The position numbers were made by a program, and so were the translations under genes. A stretch of 64,000 nucleotides of DNA from Deinococcus radiotolerans (GTDB lineage Bacteria > Deinococcota > Deinococci > Deinococcales > Deinococcaceae): positions 310,001 through 374,000 of the forward strand of contig NZ_BMPE01000002.1 of assembly GCF_014647435.1 (NCBI RefSeq), given 5' to 3'. Position 1 is the first letter of the stretch. Each line of letters begins with the position of its first letter. Below the pieces are notes generated by a model. The model was not told the DNA's origin. It made no database searches and was given only the letters and a program-made list of their open reading frames with translations. Positions 35,023 to 45,474 of the stretch are shown here, piece after piece.

Positions 35023-36326
35023 AGGCGGCTTTCGATGGCGCGGGCGTGCGCTTCGAGGCCCTCGGCGCGGGCCAGGGTCGCCCCGGCCGGGCCGATGCGG
35101 CGCAGCGCGCCCTCGTTCAGGCCCACCACCGAGATGATGTTCTGGAAGTCCCGCACGTTCACCGGGCTCATGAAGCGCGCCGTGCCGCCGGTCGGCATGA
35201 CGTGACTGGGGCCCGCCACGTAGTCGCCCAGCGCCTCCATGCTCGCCTCGCCCACAAACACGCCCCCGGCGCGCTGCACGAGGCCCAGCAGGCTCCACGG
35301 ATCGCGGGTCAGGAGGCACAGGTGTTCGGGGGCGTACAGGTTCGCCAGGTCCAGCGCTTCCTCCAGCGTGCCGGCCAGGATGACCTTCATGCGTGCCTGC
35401 ACGCTGTCGCGCGCCCAGCCCCGGTTCGGCTCCGGCAGGGCCTCAAGCTGCCCATTCAGTTCCGCCTGCACCTGGATCAGCAGCGCGCGGCTGGTGGAGA
35501 CCAGCACGGGTTCCGCGCCGTTGTGCTCGGCCTGCGCCAGCAGATCGGCGGCCACGAAGCGCGGATCGGCGCTGTCATCGGCCACCACGAGGGTCTCGGT
35601 CGGGCCGGGCAGGCTCTCAATGCCGGTCTGGCCGTACACGAGACGCTTGGCGATCACCACGAACAGGTTCCCGGGGCCCGCGACCTTGTCCACCGCGCCG
35701 ATGCTGGCCGTGCCGTACGCCAGGGCCGCGATGGCCTGCGCGCCGCCCACCCGGTACACCTGCGTGATCCCCAGCTCGCGCGCCGCGACCAGAATCGCCG
35801 GGTGCACCGAGCCGTCCCGGGCGGGGGGCGTCGTGACCACGATCTCGGGCACGCCCGCCACCTGAGCGGGCACCGCCGTGTGGATCAGCGTGCTGATCAG
35901 CGGGGCCAGTCCGCCCGGCACGTACACGCCCACCCGCCCCAGCGGCCGCACCAGCTGCCCCAGCGCCCCGTCCGGGCCGTGCGTCAGGAAACCGTGCGCG
36001 GGCTGTTGGTCGTAGAAGGCCCGCACGCGCGTGATCGCTGTGAGGATCGCGTCGTGCAGCTCCGGGGCGACCTCGGCTGCCGCCAGTTCCGCCTCGGGCA
36101 CGCGCAGCTCATCGGGGCGGTGGCCATCCAGCCGCTCGGTCCAGTCGCGCAGGGCGTCGTCGCCACGTTCGCGGACGTCCGCCAGGATGCGCTCGACGAC
36201 CTGCGCGGGGCTCAGCGGCTCACCGAAGGTCGCCTCGATGCGGGCCAGGACGGCGTCAGGAACAGGAATCTCATTGAATGTCCGCGTCAGGGCGGACCGG
36301 GCCTCAGGGCCTTGCAGCACTTGCAT
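35019..36326 (-). CDS. hisD: Histidinol dehydrogenase
   Basis: 435 residues, Zn-dependent NAD enzyme that oxidises L-histidinol to L-histidine, last step of the pathway. [84 protein letters not shown], and [14 protein letters not shown] are all HisD signatures. GGAG lies 5 nt before the ATG at 36326; the GTG two codons earlier is less likely. Head of hisD-eamA-ABM, joined by two GTGA overlaps. Confidence 0.96.
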   Translation of the reverse strand: MQVLQGPEARSALTRTFNEIPVPDAVLARIEATFGEPLSPAQVVERILADVRERGDDALRDWTERLDGHRPDELRVPEAELAAAEVAPELHDAILTAITRVRAFYDQQPAHGFLTHGPDGALGQLVRPLGRVGVYVPGGLAPLISTLIHTAVPAQVAGVPEIVVTTPPARDGSVHPAILVAARELGITQVYRVGGAQAIAALAYGTASIGAVDKVAGPGNLFVVIAKRLVYGQTGIESLPGPTETLVVADDSADPRFVAADLLAQAEHNGAEPVLVSTSRALLIQVQAELNGQLEALPEPNRGWARDSVQARMKVILAGTLEEALDLANLYAPEHLCLLTRDPWSLLGLVQRAGGVFVGEASMEALGDYVAGPSHVMPTGGTARFMSPVNVRDFQNIISVVGLNEGALRRIGPAGATLARAEGLEAHARAIESRL

Positions 36327-36465
36327 CGTCACTCCAGGGAAGCAGGGGAGAGGAGGGTGGGAACACCGGCGCCCGCATGCGGGGCGCGCCGGACCTCATC
36401 GTGGCACCTCGCGCCCCACCCGCCCCACCCGCAGGTCTGGGCAGGCCGGACGGGGCCAGAGGGGC

Positions 36466-37086
36466 TCAGACCCGGCGGCGCCGTTCGCGGCCCTGCACGG
36501 TGCGGCGCCCGGCAGGCTGCGCGTTCGCCTCGACCGGACCGAAATCGGTCGGCTGGATCAGCCGCATCAGGCGGTGCGGCGCGGCCTGCTCCACGTACAC
36601 GTAGGCGTTGCCGGGCCGCAGGAAGTACCCGCTGCACGCCGCGCCGTCCACCTCGGCGTCCGCGAGGCGCTGGATCAGCACGCGCCCGCCGGTCAGCTGC
36701 GCGTGCGTCCGCTCGGGGCCGCCGCCGTCCTGCGCGGTCAGCTGCCGCAGCCACAGCAGCAGGCTCACGGGATCGTGGTACTCGGTGGTCAGCGGCTGCG
36801 TCGCCTCGTCGCGGCCCTGGCGCAGCGTGATCAGGCCCACGCGGCGGTCAAAGCTCACCTCGAAGCCGGGCCGGCCGCGGCCGTCGCCCTCGGCGTACCC
36901 GAGGCTGGTCAGCAGCCGGGGGTGCATGCGGCTCATCTGCACGCGCCGCACGCCGGGCAGCACCCCGCCAAAGTCGGTCTGCACGCGGGCCACCAGGGCG
37001 CTGCGCTCGCCGTGCAGCGCCCACTGCTGCTCGCCCGCGTACCGCCCGCCCAGCGACAGGGTCAGGCTGAACGCCTCGGGGGTCAG
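36466..37086 (-). CDS. Conserved-type protein downstream of deoB, probable CTG start
   Basis: 206 residues if initiated at CTG (37086). The first ATG/GTG/TTG in this frame is the GTG at 36993, but the 31 codons before it ([14 protein letters not shown].., [14 protein letters not shown]) show the same strong GC3 coding bias and run back exactly to a CTGA overlap with the deoB stop. That is the geometry of the ATGA and GTGA overlaps seen elsewhere here. The protein is mostly beta (DUF3108-like impression: [42 protein letters not shown]) with a basic tail. No signal peptide. Function unknown. Confidence 0.65.
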   Translation of the reverse strand: MTPEAFSLTLSLGGRYAGEQQWALHGERSALVARVQTDFGGVLPGVRRVQMSRMHPRLLTSLGYAEGDGRGRPGFEVSFDRRVGLITLRQGRDEATQPLTTEYHDPVSLLLWLRQLTAQDGGGPERTHAQLTGGRVLIQRLADAEVDGAACSGYFLRPGNAYVYVEQAAPHRLMRLIQPTDFGPVEANAQPAGRRTVQGRERRRRV

Positions 37087-38258
37087 GTCAGTTGTGTCCA
37101 GAAGCTCTCACCCGGCCCGTCCCACGCCGCGCCCAGCGCCTCGGCGACCGTGGCGCCCACATCCGCGAAGGTGGCGCGGTCGCCCAGGCTCACGCCGGCC
37201 GCCCCGGCCTTGTGTACCAGCAGCAGGCCGTGCTCGCGGGTGTGATCCGAGCCCTTCCAGGTGGGGTCATTCCCGTGGTCACTGATCACGATCAGCGCGC
37301 CGTCCTCGGGCACGGCCGCGATCAGCTCGGGCAGCGCCGCGTCGAACGCCGCGAGGCACGCGCTGTACCCCGCCGGGTCGCGGCGGTGCCCGAACTTGCT
37401 GTCGAAATCCACGAGGTTCGTGAAGATCAGCCCCGAGGTGCCCTCCTGCGCGGCTCGGCGCATGCGGGCCAGGGTCTTGGCGATCCCGTCAGCGTTGTCG
37501 TCCGTGTGGATCTCCTCGGTGAAGCCCTGATTCGCGTAGATGTCCGGGATCTTCCCGATGCCCACCACGGCCTGTCCGGTGGCCTTCACGGCGTCCAGCA
37601 CGGTCGCGGGCGGCACGAGACTGAAGTCCTTGCGGTGCTCGTTGGCCCGCTCGAACGGGAACTCGCCCCGGAACGGCCGGGCGATCACGCGCGCCACGGC
37701 GAACTCGCCCTGCAGGATCTCGCGGGCCGCGCGGCACCACGCGTACAGCGTCTCCAGCGGCACCACATCCTCATGCGCGGCGATCTGGAACACGCTGTCC
37801 GCGCTCGTGTACACAATGGGCGCGCCGGTCTTCATGTGCTCCGGGCCGAAGTCCCGGATCACGTCCGTGCCGCTATAGGGCCTGTTGCACAGGTGCCCCC
37901 GCCCGGTGGCCGCGTCGAAGCGGTCCATCACGGCGGGCGGGAAGCCGTCGGGGAACACCTGGAAGGCGTGCTCCAGCTGGATGCCCATGAATTCCCAGTG
38001 GCCGGTGCTCGTGTCCTTGCCGGGGCTGACCTCGCGCAGGCGGCCGAACGCACCGGCGGCCGGTCCGGCGGGCACGGTCGCGTCCCCGGTCTCGATGGTG
38101 GGCACCTGGGCGAGGCCCAGCGCCGCCAGGTTCGTCAGGCGCTCGGGCGCGGCCTTCAGGGTGTGGTTCAGGGTATGCGCCCCGGCGTCCCCGAAGCTCG
38201 CGGCGTCCGGCAGTTCACCCGCGCCCACGGAATCCAGCACGACAATCGTCAGCAACAT
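37083..38258 (-). CDS. deoB: Phosphopentomutase
   Basis: 391 residues, alkaline-phosphatase-superfamily enzyme interconverting (deoxy)ribose-1-phosphate and -5-phosphate in nucleoside salvage. [14 protein letters not shown] (first metal Asp and family start), [13 protein letters not shown] (phospho-Thr nucleophile), [26 protein letters not shown] and [20 protein letters not shown] (metal site) are complete. A TAGACT box lies 6 nt before the ATG. Confidence 0.96.
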   Translation of the reverse strand: MLLTIVVLDSVGAGELPDAASFGDAGAHTLNHTLKAAPERLTNLAALGLAQVPTIETGDATVPAGPAAGAFGRLREVSPGKDTSTGHWEFMGIQLEHAFQVFPDGFPPAVMDRFDAATGRGHLCNRPYSGTDVIRDFGPEHMKTGAPIVYTSADSVFQIAAHEDVVPLETLYAWCRAAREILQGEFAVARVIARPFRGEFPFERANEHRKDFSLVPPATVLDAVKATGQAVVGIGKIPDIYANQGFTEEIHTDDNADGIAKTLARMRRAAQEGTSGLIFTNLVDFDSKFGHRRDPAGYSACLAAFDAALPELIAAVPEDGALIVISDHGNDPTWKGSDHTREHGLLLVHKAGAAGVSLGDRATFADVGATVAEALGAAWDGPGESFWTQLT

Positions 38259-38264
38259 GCCCCC

Positions 38265-38270
38265 AGTCTA
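38265..38270 (-). promoter_or_regulatory. -10 box of deoB
   Basis: TAGACT, 6 nt before the ATG at 38258. Confidence 0.55.
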
Positions 38271-38306
38271 GGCTCAAACGGAACCGGGCCGGGGGCGCAG
38301 GTGTCT

Positions 38307-40637
38307 TCAGCGGATGCTCACCTGGAAGCACGCGGTGCCCGACGCGTTCTGGGCCACGGTGCCCAACGTCACGCTCAGGCCGCCCGCCTGACTGATCTGC
38401 CCGGCGTCCGTGTCGGCAGCGCTGGTGTACGTGACGGCCGTGCCGGATGCGGGCGTGTACTGCACGCCCCGGCCCGTTCCGTACGCGTCGGGCAGCACGG
38501 ACGTGTTCACCGGAATCGAGTCGGTCAGCGCCGCGCCGACCAGCGGGCCGTCCCCGTCGTTCTGGTACGTCACGCAGTACTCCAGCCGGTCCCCCGGGTA
38601 TCCGCTGGCGGTCGTGCCGAAATTCTGGACTGGGGGATTTTTCTTCTCGTCCTGCGTGACGTTCCTCACCTGTTTGGTGACCTTCAGACTCGGGAACAGC
38701 AGGCGCACGTCCTCGGCGGTACTGCTGCTCCCCACGTACGAGCCGCTGACGGCGTTCCCCGCGGCGTCGGTGGTGCTGGCCGACGCGCTGTTCTGGTACA
38801 CCGTGCCGCGCAGCGCCGGGTCGGTGGGCGTCAGGGCGTCGAAGGTCACGGTGAGGCTCTCCCCGTACGCCAGCTTGAAGGTCTTCAGGTCCAGCGCGGC
38901 GGCCGTGCTGGCGTCCGCGCTGCTCACGCGCGCCGAGGATGGCGTGACGGTGGGCGTGCCACTCAGGGTCAGACCTGACGGGAGGGTGTCCTGCACGCGC
39001 ACGCTGCTGGCCGCCCCACCCGCATTCCTGACCGTGATGCTGTACGTGGCCTTCGCCCCCCGCCACACCGCCGGCGTGCTGGTGGCCTTGCTGACCTGCA
39101 GGACCGGGCAGGCCGCGCCCTCTCGGGTGCCCTTCAGGCCCGTCAGCGTGCCGCTGGGAAGGGTGCCGGTTGCGCCCGGCTGCGCGCCGAACGCCAGGCC
39201 GCTGGTGGTGGTCGTGCCGTTCACGCCATTCGTGGCGGTCATGCTGGCCCCGGTCACGTTCGTGTACACGATGCCGCCGCCCCCACCGCCGCCCGGGCCG
39301 TGGGCGTTCACATTGTTCGTTCCGGCCGCCTGCGTGGGCCAGGCGTTCCCGCCGCCCCCGCCGTTCGCGCTGAGACTCACGCCGGTCAGGGTGCCCGCGC
39401 CGGTCATGACGATGACGGTGCCGCCCGCACCCCCGCCGCCCGCGCCGTCGTTGTCGGCGCCCAGGCCAGGGGCGCCGTCCGCGCTGACCGCGCCGGTCCC
39501 GCTGCTCTGTCCCGCGCGGATGATCACGACGCCGCCGCCGGCGCCGCCGCTGCTCTGCACGCCGCTACCGTTGTTGCGGGCGCCGGCGCCGCCGCCGCCG
39601 CCCATGAACAGGGCGCTCAGGCTGTTCGGCGTGACCTTGCCGCCGTAGCCACCGGTGGCCAGGTTGCTGCTCCAGGTGTTGCCGCCCTGACCGCCCGCGC
39701 CACCGTTCCCGCCGCCCCCGCCGCCGGAGTTCTGATCGTTGCCCGCGGGGTTGCCGTCGGTGCCGCCGCCGCCCGCGTTGCCGGGCGCGCCGCGCGCGCG
39801 GCTGCCGCTCGGGTAGCCTTCGGTGACGTTATCCACCAGGGCGTTCGTCAGGGGGTCAAGGACGAAGCGCGGCGTGCCAGCCAGACCCTCGCCCTTGCCG
39901 CCGTTGACCGCCGCTGAGGTGGCAGTCCGCTGGTCGGAGTTGGCGTAGGTGGTGGTCGTCCCCACCCCGCCCAGCTGCTGCGCGCCGCCGCCCCGAAACC
40001 CCAGGCCGGTGGCGTTCACGCTGCCTCCATTCCAGTTCAGGGTGCCGGTCACGTCCAGCACGACCACACCCCCAACCGCGCCGTCCCAGGCAGCGGCGGT
40101 GACGGGCGCGCTGCCCAGCGACAGATTCCCGTACTGGGGCACGCGGATCACCTGATACCGCGCCTGACCTGCCGAGGTGGTCGCGGCGCGACTCACGTAG
40201 GTGTTCACGAGGCCGCCACCCGTTCCCTGACCGCGCACCGTGACACTGCCACTGCTGATCACGCTGGTGACCGTCACGAACTCGTAGCGTCCGGCGTACA
40301 GGTTGGTGCTCAGCTGACCGCTGCCGGGACCGCCGGCCACGCCGTCCCCGTACTTGTCCGTATTGGTCGAGTCGATGTCCGCGCCCTGCATCTGCATGAC
40401 GAGCAGCAGGTCGCCCACGACGATGTCCTGAGCCGCGCCGCGCCGCGCCGTGCCGAAGGTGACGGTGGTCGACCCGGCGGCCAGGGTGGTGTCGGCGCTG
40501 GGCGAGGGGTAGTAGGTGTTGACCGTGCCGGTCAGGCCGGTCACGTTCCCGGCGGTGGCGGGCGACGCGCAGACAGACTGAGCGGCGGCCGACAGGGTGG
40601 CAGACAGAAGCAGGGTGGTCAGTAGCACGCGTTTCAT
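38307..40637 (-). CDS. Large secreted glycine-rich protein with DUF11 repeats
   Basis: 776 residues. Signal peptide (MKRVLLTTLLLSATLSAAAQ, cleavage near 20), a beta-rich N-terminal region to about 240, a long glycine/asparagine-rich stretch (about 270-470, with several runs of five or more Gly), then two DUF11-type immunoglobulin-like modules (about 515-640 and 655-776). The latter show YSITVRNAGGAASSVRVQD and YCVTYQNDGDGPLVGAALTDS. Typical of surface-layer or adhesion-like proteins. Start ATG at 40637 with GGAG 8 nt upstream; a 26-residue upstream extension lacks support. Exact role unknown. Confidence 0.88.
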   Translation of the reverse strand: MKRVLLTTLLLSATLSAAAQSVCASPATAGNVTGLTGTVNTYYPSPSADTTLAAGSTTVTFGTARRGAAQDIVVGDLLLVMQMQGADIDSTNTDKYGDGVAGGPGSGQLSTNLYAGRYEFVTVTSVISSGSVTVRGQGTGGGLVNTYVSRAATTSAGQARYQVIRVPQYGNLSLGSAPVTAAAWDGAVGGVVVLDVTGTLNWNGGSVNATGLGFRGGGAQQLGGVGTTTTYANSDQRTATSAAVNGGKGEGLAGTPRFVLDPLTNALVDNVTEGYPSGSRARGAPGNAGGGGTDGNPAGNDQNSGGGGGGNGGAGGQGGNTWSSNLATGGYGGKVTPNSLSALFMGGGGGAGARNNGSGVQSSGGAGGGVVIIRAGQSSGTGAVSADGAPGLGADNDGAGGGGAGGTVIVMTGAGTLTGVSLSANGGGGGNAWPTQAAGTNNVNAHGPGGGGGGGIVYTNVTGASMTATNGVNGTTTTSGLAFGAQPGATGTLPSGTLTGLKGTREGAACPVLQVSKATSTPAVWRGAKATYSITVRNAGGAASSVRVQDTLPSGLTLSGTPTVTPSSARVSSADASTAAALDLKTFKLAYGESLTVTFDALTPTDPALRGTVYQNSASASTTDAAGNAVSGSYVGSSSTAEDVRLLFPSLKVTKQVRNVTQDEKKNPPVQNFGTTASGYPGDRLEYCVTYQNDGDGPLVGAALTDSIPVNTSVLPDAYGTGRGVQYTPASGTAVTYTSAADTDAGQISQAGGLSVTLGTVAQNASGTACFQVSIR

Positions 40638-40951
40638 CAGCAGTCTCCGGATGGTCGGGGGTGCGGCGCCTGAGGGCGCGCCGACCGGCCACCACGCTAA
40701 TGTCGAATTTGTCACGCCGCTCTGACACCTGCGGGGCCTGTCGACCCTTCCAGCGCGCCGGTCCGGGCGCGCCGTAAGCCAACCGCAGCGCCGTGGTCCG
40801 GGACGCCTGGACCGACGGGAAGCGCGCTGACGACGGCCTCCAGGCGGCTGGAGTCGCGCGCTGGGCTGCGGCCGCCAGGGGCCAGGGCCGCGGCGCAGAA
40901 ATCACACTTCCCTCACGGGCTGCGCGGGCCCGGGGTGATACGCTGCCGGAC
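40638..40951. other. 314-bp divergent intergenic region
   Basis: Holds the RBS and probable promoter (AT-rich 40697-40712) of the leftward DUF11 gene and the -10 of lptB at the right end. An ORF reading through it into lptB has no RBS and starts at a weak GTG, so no extra gene is called. Confidence 0.55.
40939..40944 (+). promoter_or_regulatory. -10 box of lptB
   Basis: TACGCT, 7 nt before the GTG at 40952. Confidence 0.55.
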
Positions 40952-41725
40952 GTGACCGCGACCACCTCTCCGCTGCCTGACCCGGCTGTCACGTCCCCCC
41001 GCCCGGACCTGCACGCCGAGGGGCTGGGCAAGACCTACGGCCGGCGTCAGGTCGTGCGGAACGTGAACCTGCGCGTGCAGCCCGGCGAGATCGTCGCCCT
41101 GTTCGGCCCGAACGGCGCGGGCAAGACCACCACCTTCTACATGCTGGTGGGGTTCATTCGCCCCGGTGCGGGCCGCATCGCCCTGGGCGGACGTGACCTG
41201 ACCCGCCTGCCCATGCACGAACGCGCCCGCCTGGGCCTGGGCTACCTGCCGCAGGAACCCAGCGCTTTTCGCAAGCTGACCGCGCGGGACAACCTGCTGG
41301 CCATCCTGGAATACCAGGGCCTGCCCCGCGCCGAGCAGGAAGCCCGCGCTGACGCGCTGCTCGACGAGTTCGGTCTGACGCACCTGGCCGGCAGCTTCGC
41401 GTACCAGCTGTCCGGCGGGGAGCGCCGCCGCCTGGAACTCGCCCGCGCGCTGACCACCGATCCCGACTACCTGCTGCTCGACGAGCCGTTCACGGGCGTG
41501 GACCCCAAGAGCATCCGTGAGATCCAGCGCCTGATCCGGGACCTGCGCGACCGCCGGGGCCTGGGCGTGTTCATCACCGATCACAACGTCCGCGAGACCA
41601 TCGCCCTGACCGACCGCGTGTACCTGATGTACGACGGCGAGGTGAAGTTCGAGGGCACCCCCGCGCAGTTCGCTCAGGACCAGGACGCCCGCACCCACTA
41701 CCTGGGCGACGACTTCGAACTGTGA
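40952..41725 (+). CDS. lptB: LptB-type ABC transporter ATPase
   Basis: 257 residues. Walker [15 protein letters not shown], the LptB-specific [23 protein letters not shown] signature [15 protein letters not shown], Walker [14 protein letters not shown], and [22 protein letters not shown]. LptB powers lipopolysaccharide extraction from the inner membrane in proteobacteria. Deinococcus is not known to make classical LPS, so the cargo is probably another envelope lipid or glycolipid. The N-terminal 20 residues are an extra Pro-rich extension. Followed after 18 nt by the DUF3084 gene; no LptF/G/A/C homologue is adjacent. Confidence 0.92.
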   Translation: MTATTSPLPDPAVTSPRPDLHAEGLGKTYGRRQVVRNVNLRVQPGEIVALFGPNGAGKTTTFYMLVGFIRPGAGRIALGGRDLTRLPMHERARLGLGYLPQEPSAFRKLTARDNLLAILEYQGLPRAEQEARADALLDEFGLTHLAGSFAYQLSGGERRRLELARALTTDPDYLLLDEPFTGVDPKSIREIQRLIRDLRDRRGLGVFITDHNVRETIALTDRVYLMYDGEVKFEGTPAQFAQDQDARTHYLGDDFEL

Positions 41726-41743
41726 CCCCGGAGACCTGACGCG

Positions 41744-43402
41744 ATGCTGTGGCTGTTCCTGCCCTTCGTGGTGCTGCTGTCCGGCGTGGTCGCCTACGCC
41801 GCGGACACCATTGCCCGTAAGGCGGGCCGTAAGCACCTGCGCTGGTTCGGCATGCGCCCCAAGACCACCGCGCTGGTCGTGGCGGTCCTGTCCGGCATGG
41901 GCATCAGCGCCGCCAGCCTCGCGGCATTCCTGGCGCTGAACAGCAGCGCCGTGAACACCATCGCGCAGGCCGACCAGCTGCGGCCCCAGCTGGAGGCCCT
42001 GCGGGGGGACATCCGTGCCGCGCAGGCCGACCGCGACCGTGCTCAGCAGGAGGCCGCGCGCCTGCGCGAGCAGCAGACCGCCGCGCAGACCGCCCTGAAG
42101 GCCGCGCAGACCGCCCTGAGTGACGCGCAGGCGGCGCAGACGCGCGTGCAGGCGCAGGCCCGCACCCTGGAAACGCGCGTGCAGGAACTGACCGCGGCGC
42201 AGCAGGCCCTGGAAACGCGCGCCGCGCAGACCCGCGCGAAACTCCAGACGGCGGAAGCGTCCCTGAAAGCCAGTCAGGCGCGCGCGCAGAACCTCGACGC
42301 GCAGGTCGTGGACCTCGGCGCGCGCATCGCCCTGTCCGAACAGGAAACCCGCACCGCCCAGGACCGCGCCCGCGCCGCCCAGCAGGCCGCTGAAGCTGCC
42401 CAGACGCGCACGCAGGCCGCGCTGGCCCAGGCGCAGCAGGCGCAGGCACAGGTCCGGCAGGCGCAGGGACAGGCGCAGCAGGCCCGCGATCAGATCGGCG
42501 CGCTGACCGCCTCGCGCGCGCAGGCGGACGCCGCCCTGCGCGGCGCGCAGCAGAACCTCCGCTCGGCGCAGCAGGCCCTGACGGCCGCGCAGACGCAGCA
42601 GCGCGCCGCGCAGCAGGCCCGCGATCAGCTGCGCACCGAACGCGACCGCCTGACCAGTGAACGCGCTGCGCTGACCAGCGCCCGCGACCAGGCCGCCCGC
42701 GACCGTGACCGGGTCCGCGACGACCTGAACGCCCTCCAGACGCAGCAGCAGCAGCTGCGCGCCAGCAACGACGCCCTGCGCGCCACGCTGGGGCGCCTAC
42801 AGGACGAGTACTCCAGCAGCCGCGCTGAACTCAGCGCCACCCGTAACACCGACCTCGCCTACCCGAAAAACGATCTGGTGTACGCCGCCGTGGTGCCCGG
42901 CGTGCGCAACCTCGACCAGTTCTTCCTGGATGTCGCCCGCAGCGCCGCCACCCGCGGCGCCAGAGGCACCCCCCCGGCGCGCCTGAACCCCGCGGCCCGC
43001 AGCGCCCTGGAAACCAAACTGCGCGGCCTGAACGTCAGCACCTTCGTGCAGTGCCGCGCCGCGCAGAACGCCGCGGTGGGCTTCCCGGTGGACCTCAGCT
43101 GCGACGCGCGCCCCAACGCCGTGCTGTACCGCGCCGATCAGGTCATCCGCCGCGCGACCGTCACGCTGGGCGACCTGCGCCGGATGCAGGACCAGATCGG
43201 GGAACTCGTGCAGGACGCCACGCTGGACCTCACGTCCCGCGGCGTGCCCAGCGAGTACGTGCAGGGCCTGGACGTCGGCGAGCTGGTCCCGCTGATCACG
43301 CGCCTGAATGACCGCAGCGGCGGCGTTGCCGTCGTCGGCATTGCCGCGCGTGCCGACGTGCGCCCCGGCAGCCGCGTCGACCTGTACCCCGTGCTGCCCT
43401 GA
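41744..43402 (+). CDS. DUF3084-family membrane-anchored coiled-coil protein
   Basis: 552 residues. Two N-terminal hydrophobic helices ([20 protein letters not shown] and [21 protein letters not shown]) flanking [15 protein letters not shown], then about 280 residues of Gln/Ala-rich coiled coil (repeating A-x-x-Q-A-R-x-Q), and a C-terminal globular domain from about 375. The family occurs in cyanobacteria and Deinococcus with no fixed function. Coupling to lptB suggests an envelope role, for example as a trans-envelope partner of the exporter (inference). The helix-rich region is codon-repetitive (GCG CAG) but shows no exact long repeat. Confidence 0.9.
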   Translation: MLWLFLPFVVLLSGVVAYAADTIARKAGRKHLRWFGMRPKTTALVVAVLSGMGISAASLAAFLALNSSAVNTIAQADQLRPQLEALRGDIRAAQADRDRAQQEAARLREQQTAAQTALKAAQTALSDAQAAQTRVQAQARTLETRVQELTAAQQALETRAAQTRAKLQTAEASLKASQARAQNLDAQVVDLGARIALSEQETRTAQDRARAAQQAAEAAQTRTQAALAQAQQAQAQVRQAQGQAQQARDQIGALTASRAQADAALRGAQQNLRSAQQALTAAQTQQRAAQQARDQLRTERDRLTSERAALTSARDQAARDRDRVRDDLNALQTQQQQLRASNDALRATLGRLQDEYSSSRAELSATRNTDLAYPKNDLVYAAVVPGVRNLDQFFLDVARSAATRGARGTPPARLNPAARSALETKLRGLNVSTFVQCRAAQNAAVGFPVDLSCDARPNAVLYRADQVIRRATVTLGDLRRMQDQIGELVQDATLDLTSRGVPSEYVQGLDVGELVPLITRLNDRSGGVAVVGIAARADVRPGSRVDLYPVLP

Positions 43403-43415
43403 GTCGCCCGCGCCA

Positions 43416-43446
43416 GCCGGGCCTGAAGAATCCCGTCAGGCCCGGC
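43416..43446 (+). terminator. Terminator after the DUF3084 gene
   Basis: GCCGGGCCTGA / TCAGGCCCGGC, 11-bp perfect stem with a 9-nt loop, no T run; sits just before the next promoter. Confidence 0.6.
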
Positions 43447-43449
43447 CGC

Positions 43450-43455
43450 TATCCT
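43450..43455 (+). promoter_or_regulatory. -10 box of the UgpB-like gene
   Basis: TATCCT, 5 nt before a GTG (43461) and 8 nt before the ATG (43464). Confidence 0.5.
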
Positions 43456-43463
43456 GAACCGTG

Positions 43464-44660
43464 ATGCGCGCCCTGCCCCTGACCCTGCTGCTCGCCGCTG
43501 CCTCGACCGTTCAGGCAGCCCCCGTCCGCGTGGAGTTCTGGCACGCCATGGGCGGCGTGCAGGGCACCGTGCAGGCCTACGCCCGCGACTTCAACGCCAG
43601 CCAGAGCACCTACGAGATCGTGCCCGTCAACCAGGGCAACTACCGAGAGCTGCTGCCCAAACTGCAGGCCGCCCTGAAAAGCGGCTCAGCGCCCGCGCTG
43701 GCGCAGCTGGAATTCACGCAGTTCCCCGCCCTGGCGCAGGCCGGGCAGCTCACCGAACTGAGTGCCCGCGTGGACGACCTGCCGGGCGCTCTGCGGGACG
43801 ACATCTACCCCGCCGTGTGGAAGACCGGTCAGCTGGGCGCCCGCACGTACGGCCTGCCCTGGAACGTCAGTGTGCCCGTCCTGATGTACAACGCGGGCAC
43901 GCTGAAGAAGGCAGGCCTGAGCACCCCGGGCACCTGGACGCAGCTGGAAGCGGTCAGCCGCGCGCTCGCCACCGGGGGCCGGCGCCCCCTGCTGGCCACC
44001 GCGGACGCCTGGACCTTCGAGGCGAACGTCCTCTCGCGCGGTGGCGCCCTGACCAGCGGCGACAGGCCCCGCCTGGACAGCCCGGACGCCGTGGAGGCCC
44101 TGACGCAACTGGCCCGCATGAGTGCCGCCGCGCAGGCGCAGCCCCGCACCCTGAACGAGGCCACGCGCGCCGCGTTCGACTTCGCCCGCGGGCAGAACGT
44201 GTTCGTGCTCGCCAGTGTCGCGAACTGGACCGACGCGCGCAAACTGCCGTTCTTCAACCTGGGCATCGCTTCCTTCCCCTGCGAGAAGGACGGCGCCTGC
44301 ACGGTACCGCTGGGCGGCGCGACCCTGGCCATCCCGAAAGGCACCCCCAGCGCCGAGCAGGCCGGCGCCCTGGCCTTCTGGCAGTACCTGATGCAGCCCG
44401 CGCGGCTGGCCGACTGGGTGAAGACCACCGCGTACGTCCCCCCGCGCCGCGCGGCCGCGCCGCTGCTGGAAGACTGGTACGCGAAGAACCCGCAGATCCG
44501 CACGGCGCACGCCCAAATCGCGCGGGCCGTGCCCCGCCCTACCACGCCCGAGTACGCCGCGTGGACCGCGCTGATCGAGGACGCCATCACCCAGGCCACC
44601 ACCGGCAAACTCAGCGCGAAGGCCGCGCTGGACGCCGCGCAGACCCGCGCCGAACGCTGA
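43464..44660 (+). CDS. ABC transporter substrate-binding protein, UgpB-like
   Basis: 398 residues. Signal peptide (MRALPLTLLLAAASTVQAAP, cleavage near 19), then an extracellular solute-binding protein family 1 fold: VEFWHAMGGVQG at the mature N-terminus (typical of glycerol-3-phosphate-binding UgpB), NYRELLPKLQAALKSGSAPALAQLEF, and TYGLPWNVSVPVLMYNAGTLKKAG. It probably delivers glycerol phosphodiesters or glycerol-3-phosphate to an ABC importer. No permease or ATPase gene follows; instead a glycerophosphodiesterase gene is convergent to it, which supports the ligand guess. The first codon may alternatively be the GTG at 43461. Confidence 0.87.
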   Translation: MRALPLTLLLAAASTVQAAPVRVEFWHAMGGVQGTVQAYARDFNASQSTYEIVPVNQGNYRELLPKLQAALKSGSAPALAQLEFTQFPALAQAGQLTELSARVDDLPGALRDDIYPAVWKTGQLGARTYGLPWNVSVPVLMYNAGTLKKAGLSTPGTWTQLEAVSRALATGGRRPLLATADAWTFEANVLSRGGALTSGDRPRLDSPDAVEALTQLARMSAAAQAQPRTLNEATRAAFDFARGQNVFVLASVANWTDARKLPFFNLGIASFPCEKDGACTVPLGGATLAIPKGTPSAEQAGALAFWQYLMQPARLADWVKTTAYVPPRRAAAPLLEDWYAKNPQIRTAHAQIARAVPRPTTPEYAAWTALIEDAITQATTGKLSAKAALDAAQTRAER

Positions 44661-44690
44661 CCGACGGGGTGCGGGCGGCGGTGGCCCCGG

Positions 44691-45362
<672 letters not shown>

Positions 45363-45369
45363 CCCCGCC

Positions 45370-45375
45370 ACGCTA
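45370..45375 (-). promoter_or_regulatory. -10 box of the glycerophosphodiesterase gene
   Basis: TAGCGT, 7 nt before the ATG at 45362. Confidence 0.55.
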
Positions 45376-45415
45376 GCGCGCGGCCGTCAGGGCGGCGTGT
45401 CGTCCGGGGCACCTC

Positions 45416-45446
45416 TTGACCTTGCCCCAGGGGCAGGCCTCAGGCT
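45416..45446 (+). promoter_or_regulatory. MerR-type promoter/operator of the MerR gene
   Basis: -35 TTGACC (45416-45421) and -10 CAGGCT (45441-45446) are 19 bp apart, the lengthened spacer typical of MerR-activated promoters, and the spacer holds the dyad CTTGCCCC-AGGGGCAGG. The regulator it drives is itself MerR-type, so autoregulation is likely. Confidence 0.65.
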
Positions 45447-45450
45447 GTGG

Positions 45451-45466
45451 GTACCTCCGGAGGTAC
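45451..45466. repeat. Perfect 16-bp palindrome overlapping the MerR gene RBS
   Basis: GTACCTCCGGAGGTAC. As RNA the GGAGG Shine-Dalgarno would pair with CCTCC, so it could mask the RBS or act as a second DNA operator. Confidence 0.5.
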
Positions 45467-45474
45467 GCCCGCCC

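Noticed and set aside
39300..39750. Dense GCC/GCCCCC repeats resembling a repeat array or CRISPR-like region
   Set aside because: They encode poly-glycine runs of the DUF11 protein on the minus strand; spacing is irregular and there is no repeat/spacer structure.
40695..40712. TAATGTCGAATTTGTCA as a possible radiation/desiccation response motif
   Set aside because: Only the left half approximates the known 17-bp palindrome; the right half does not match, so it is not called an RDRM. No other match was noticed by eye, but a motif scan is needed.
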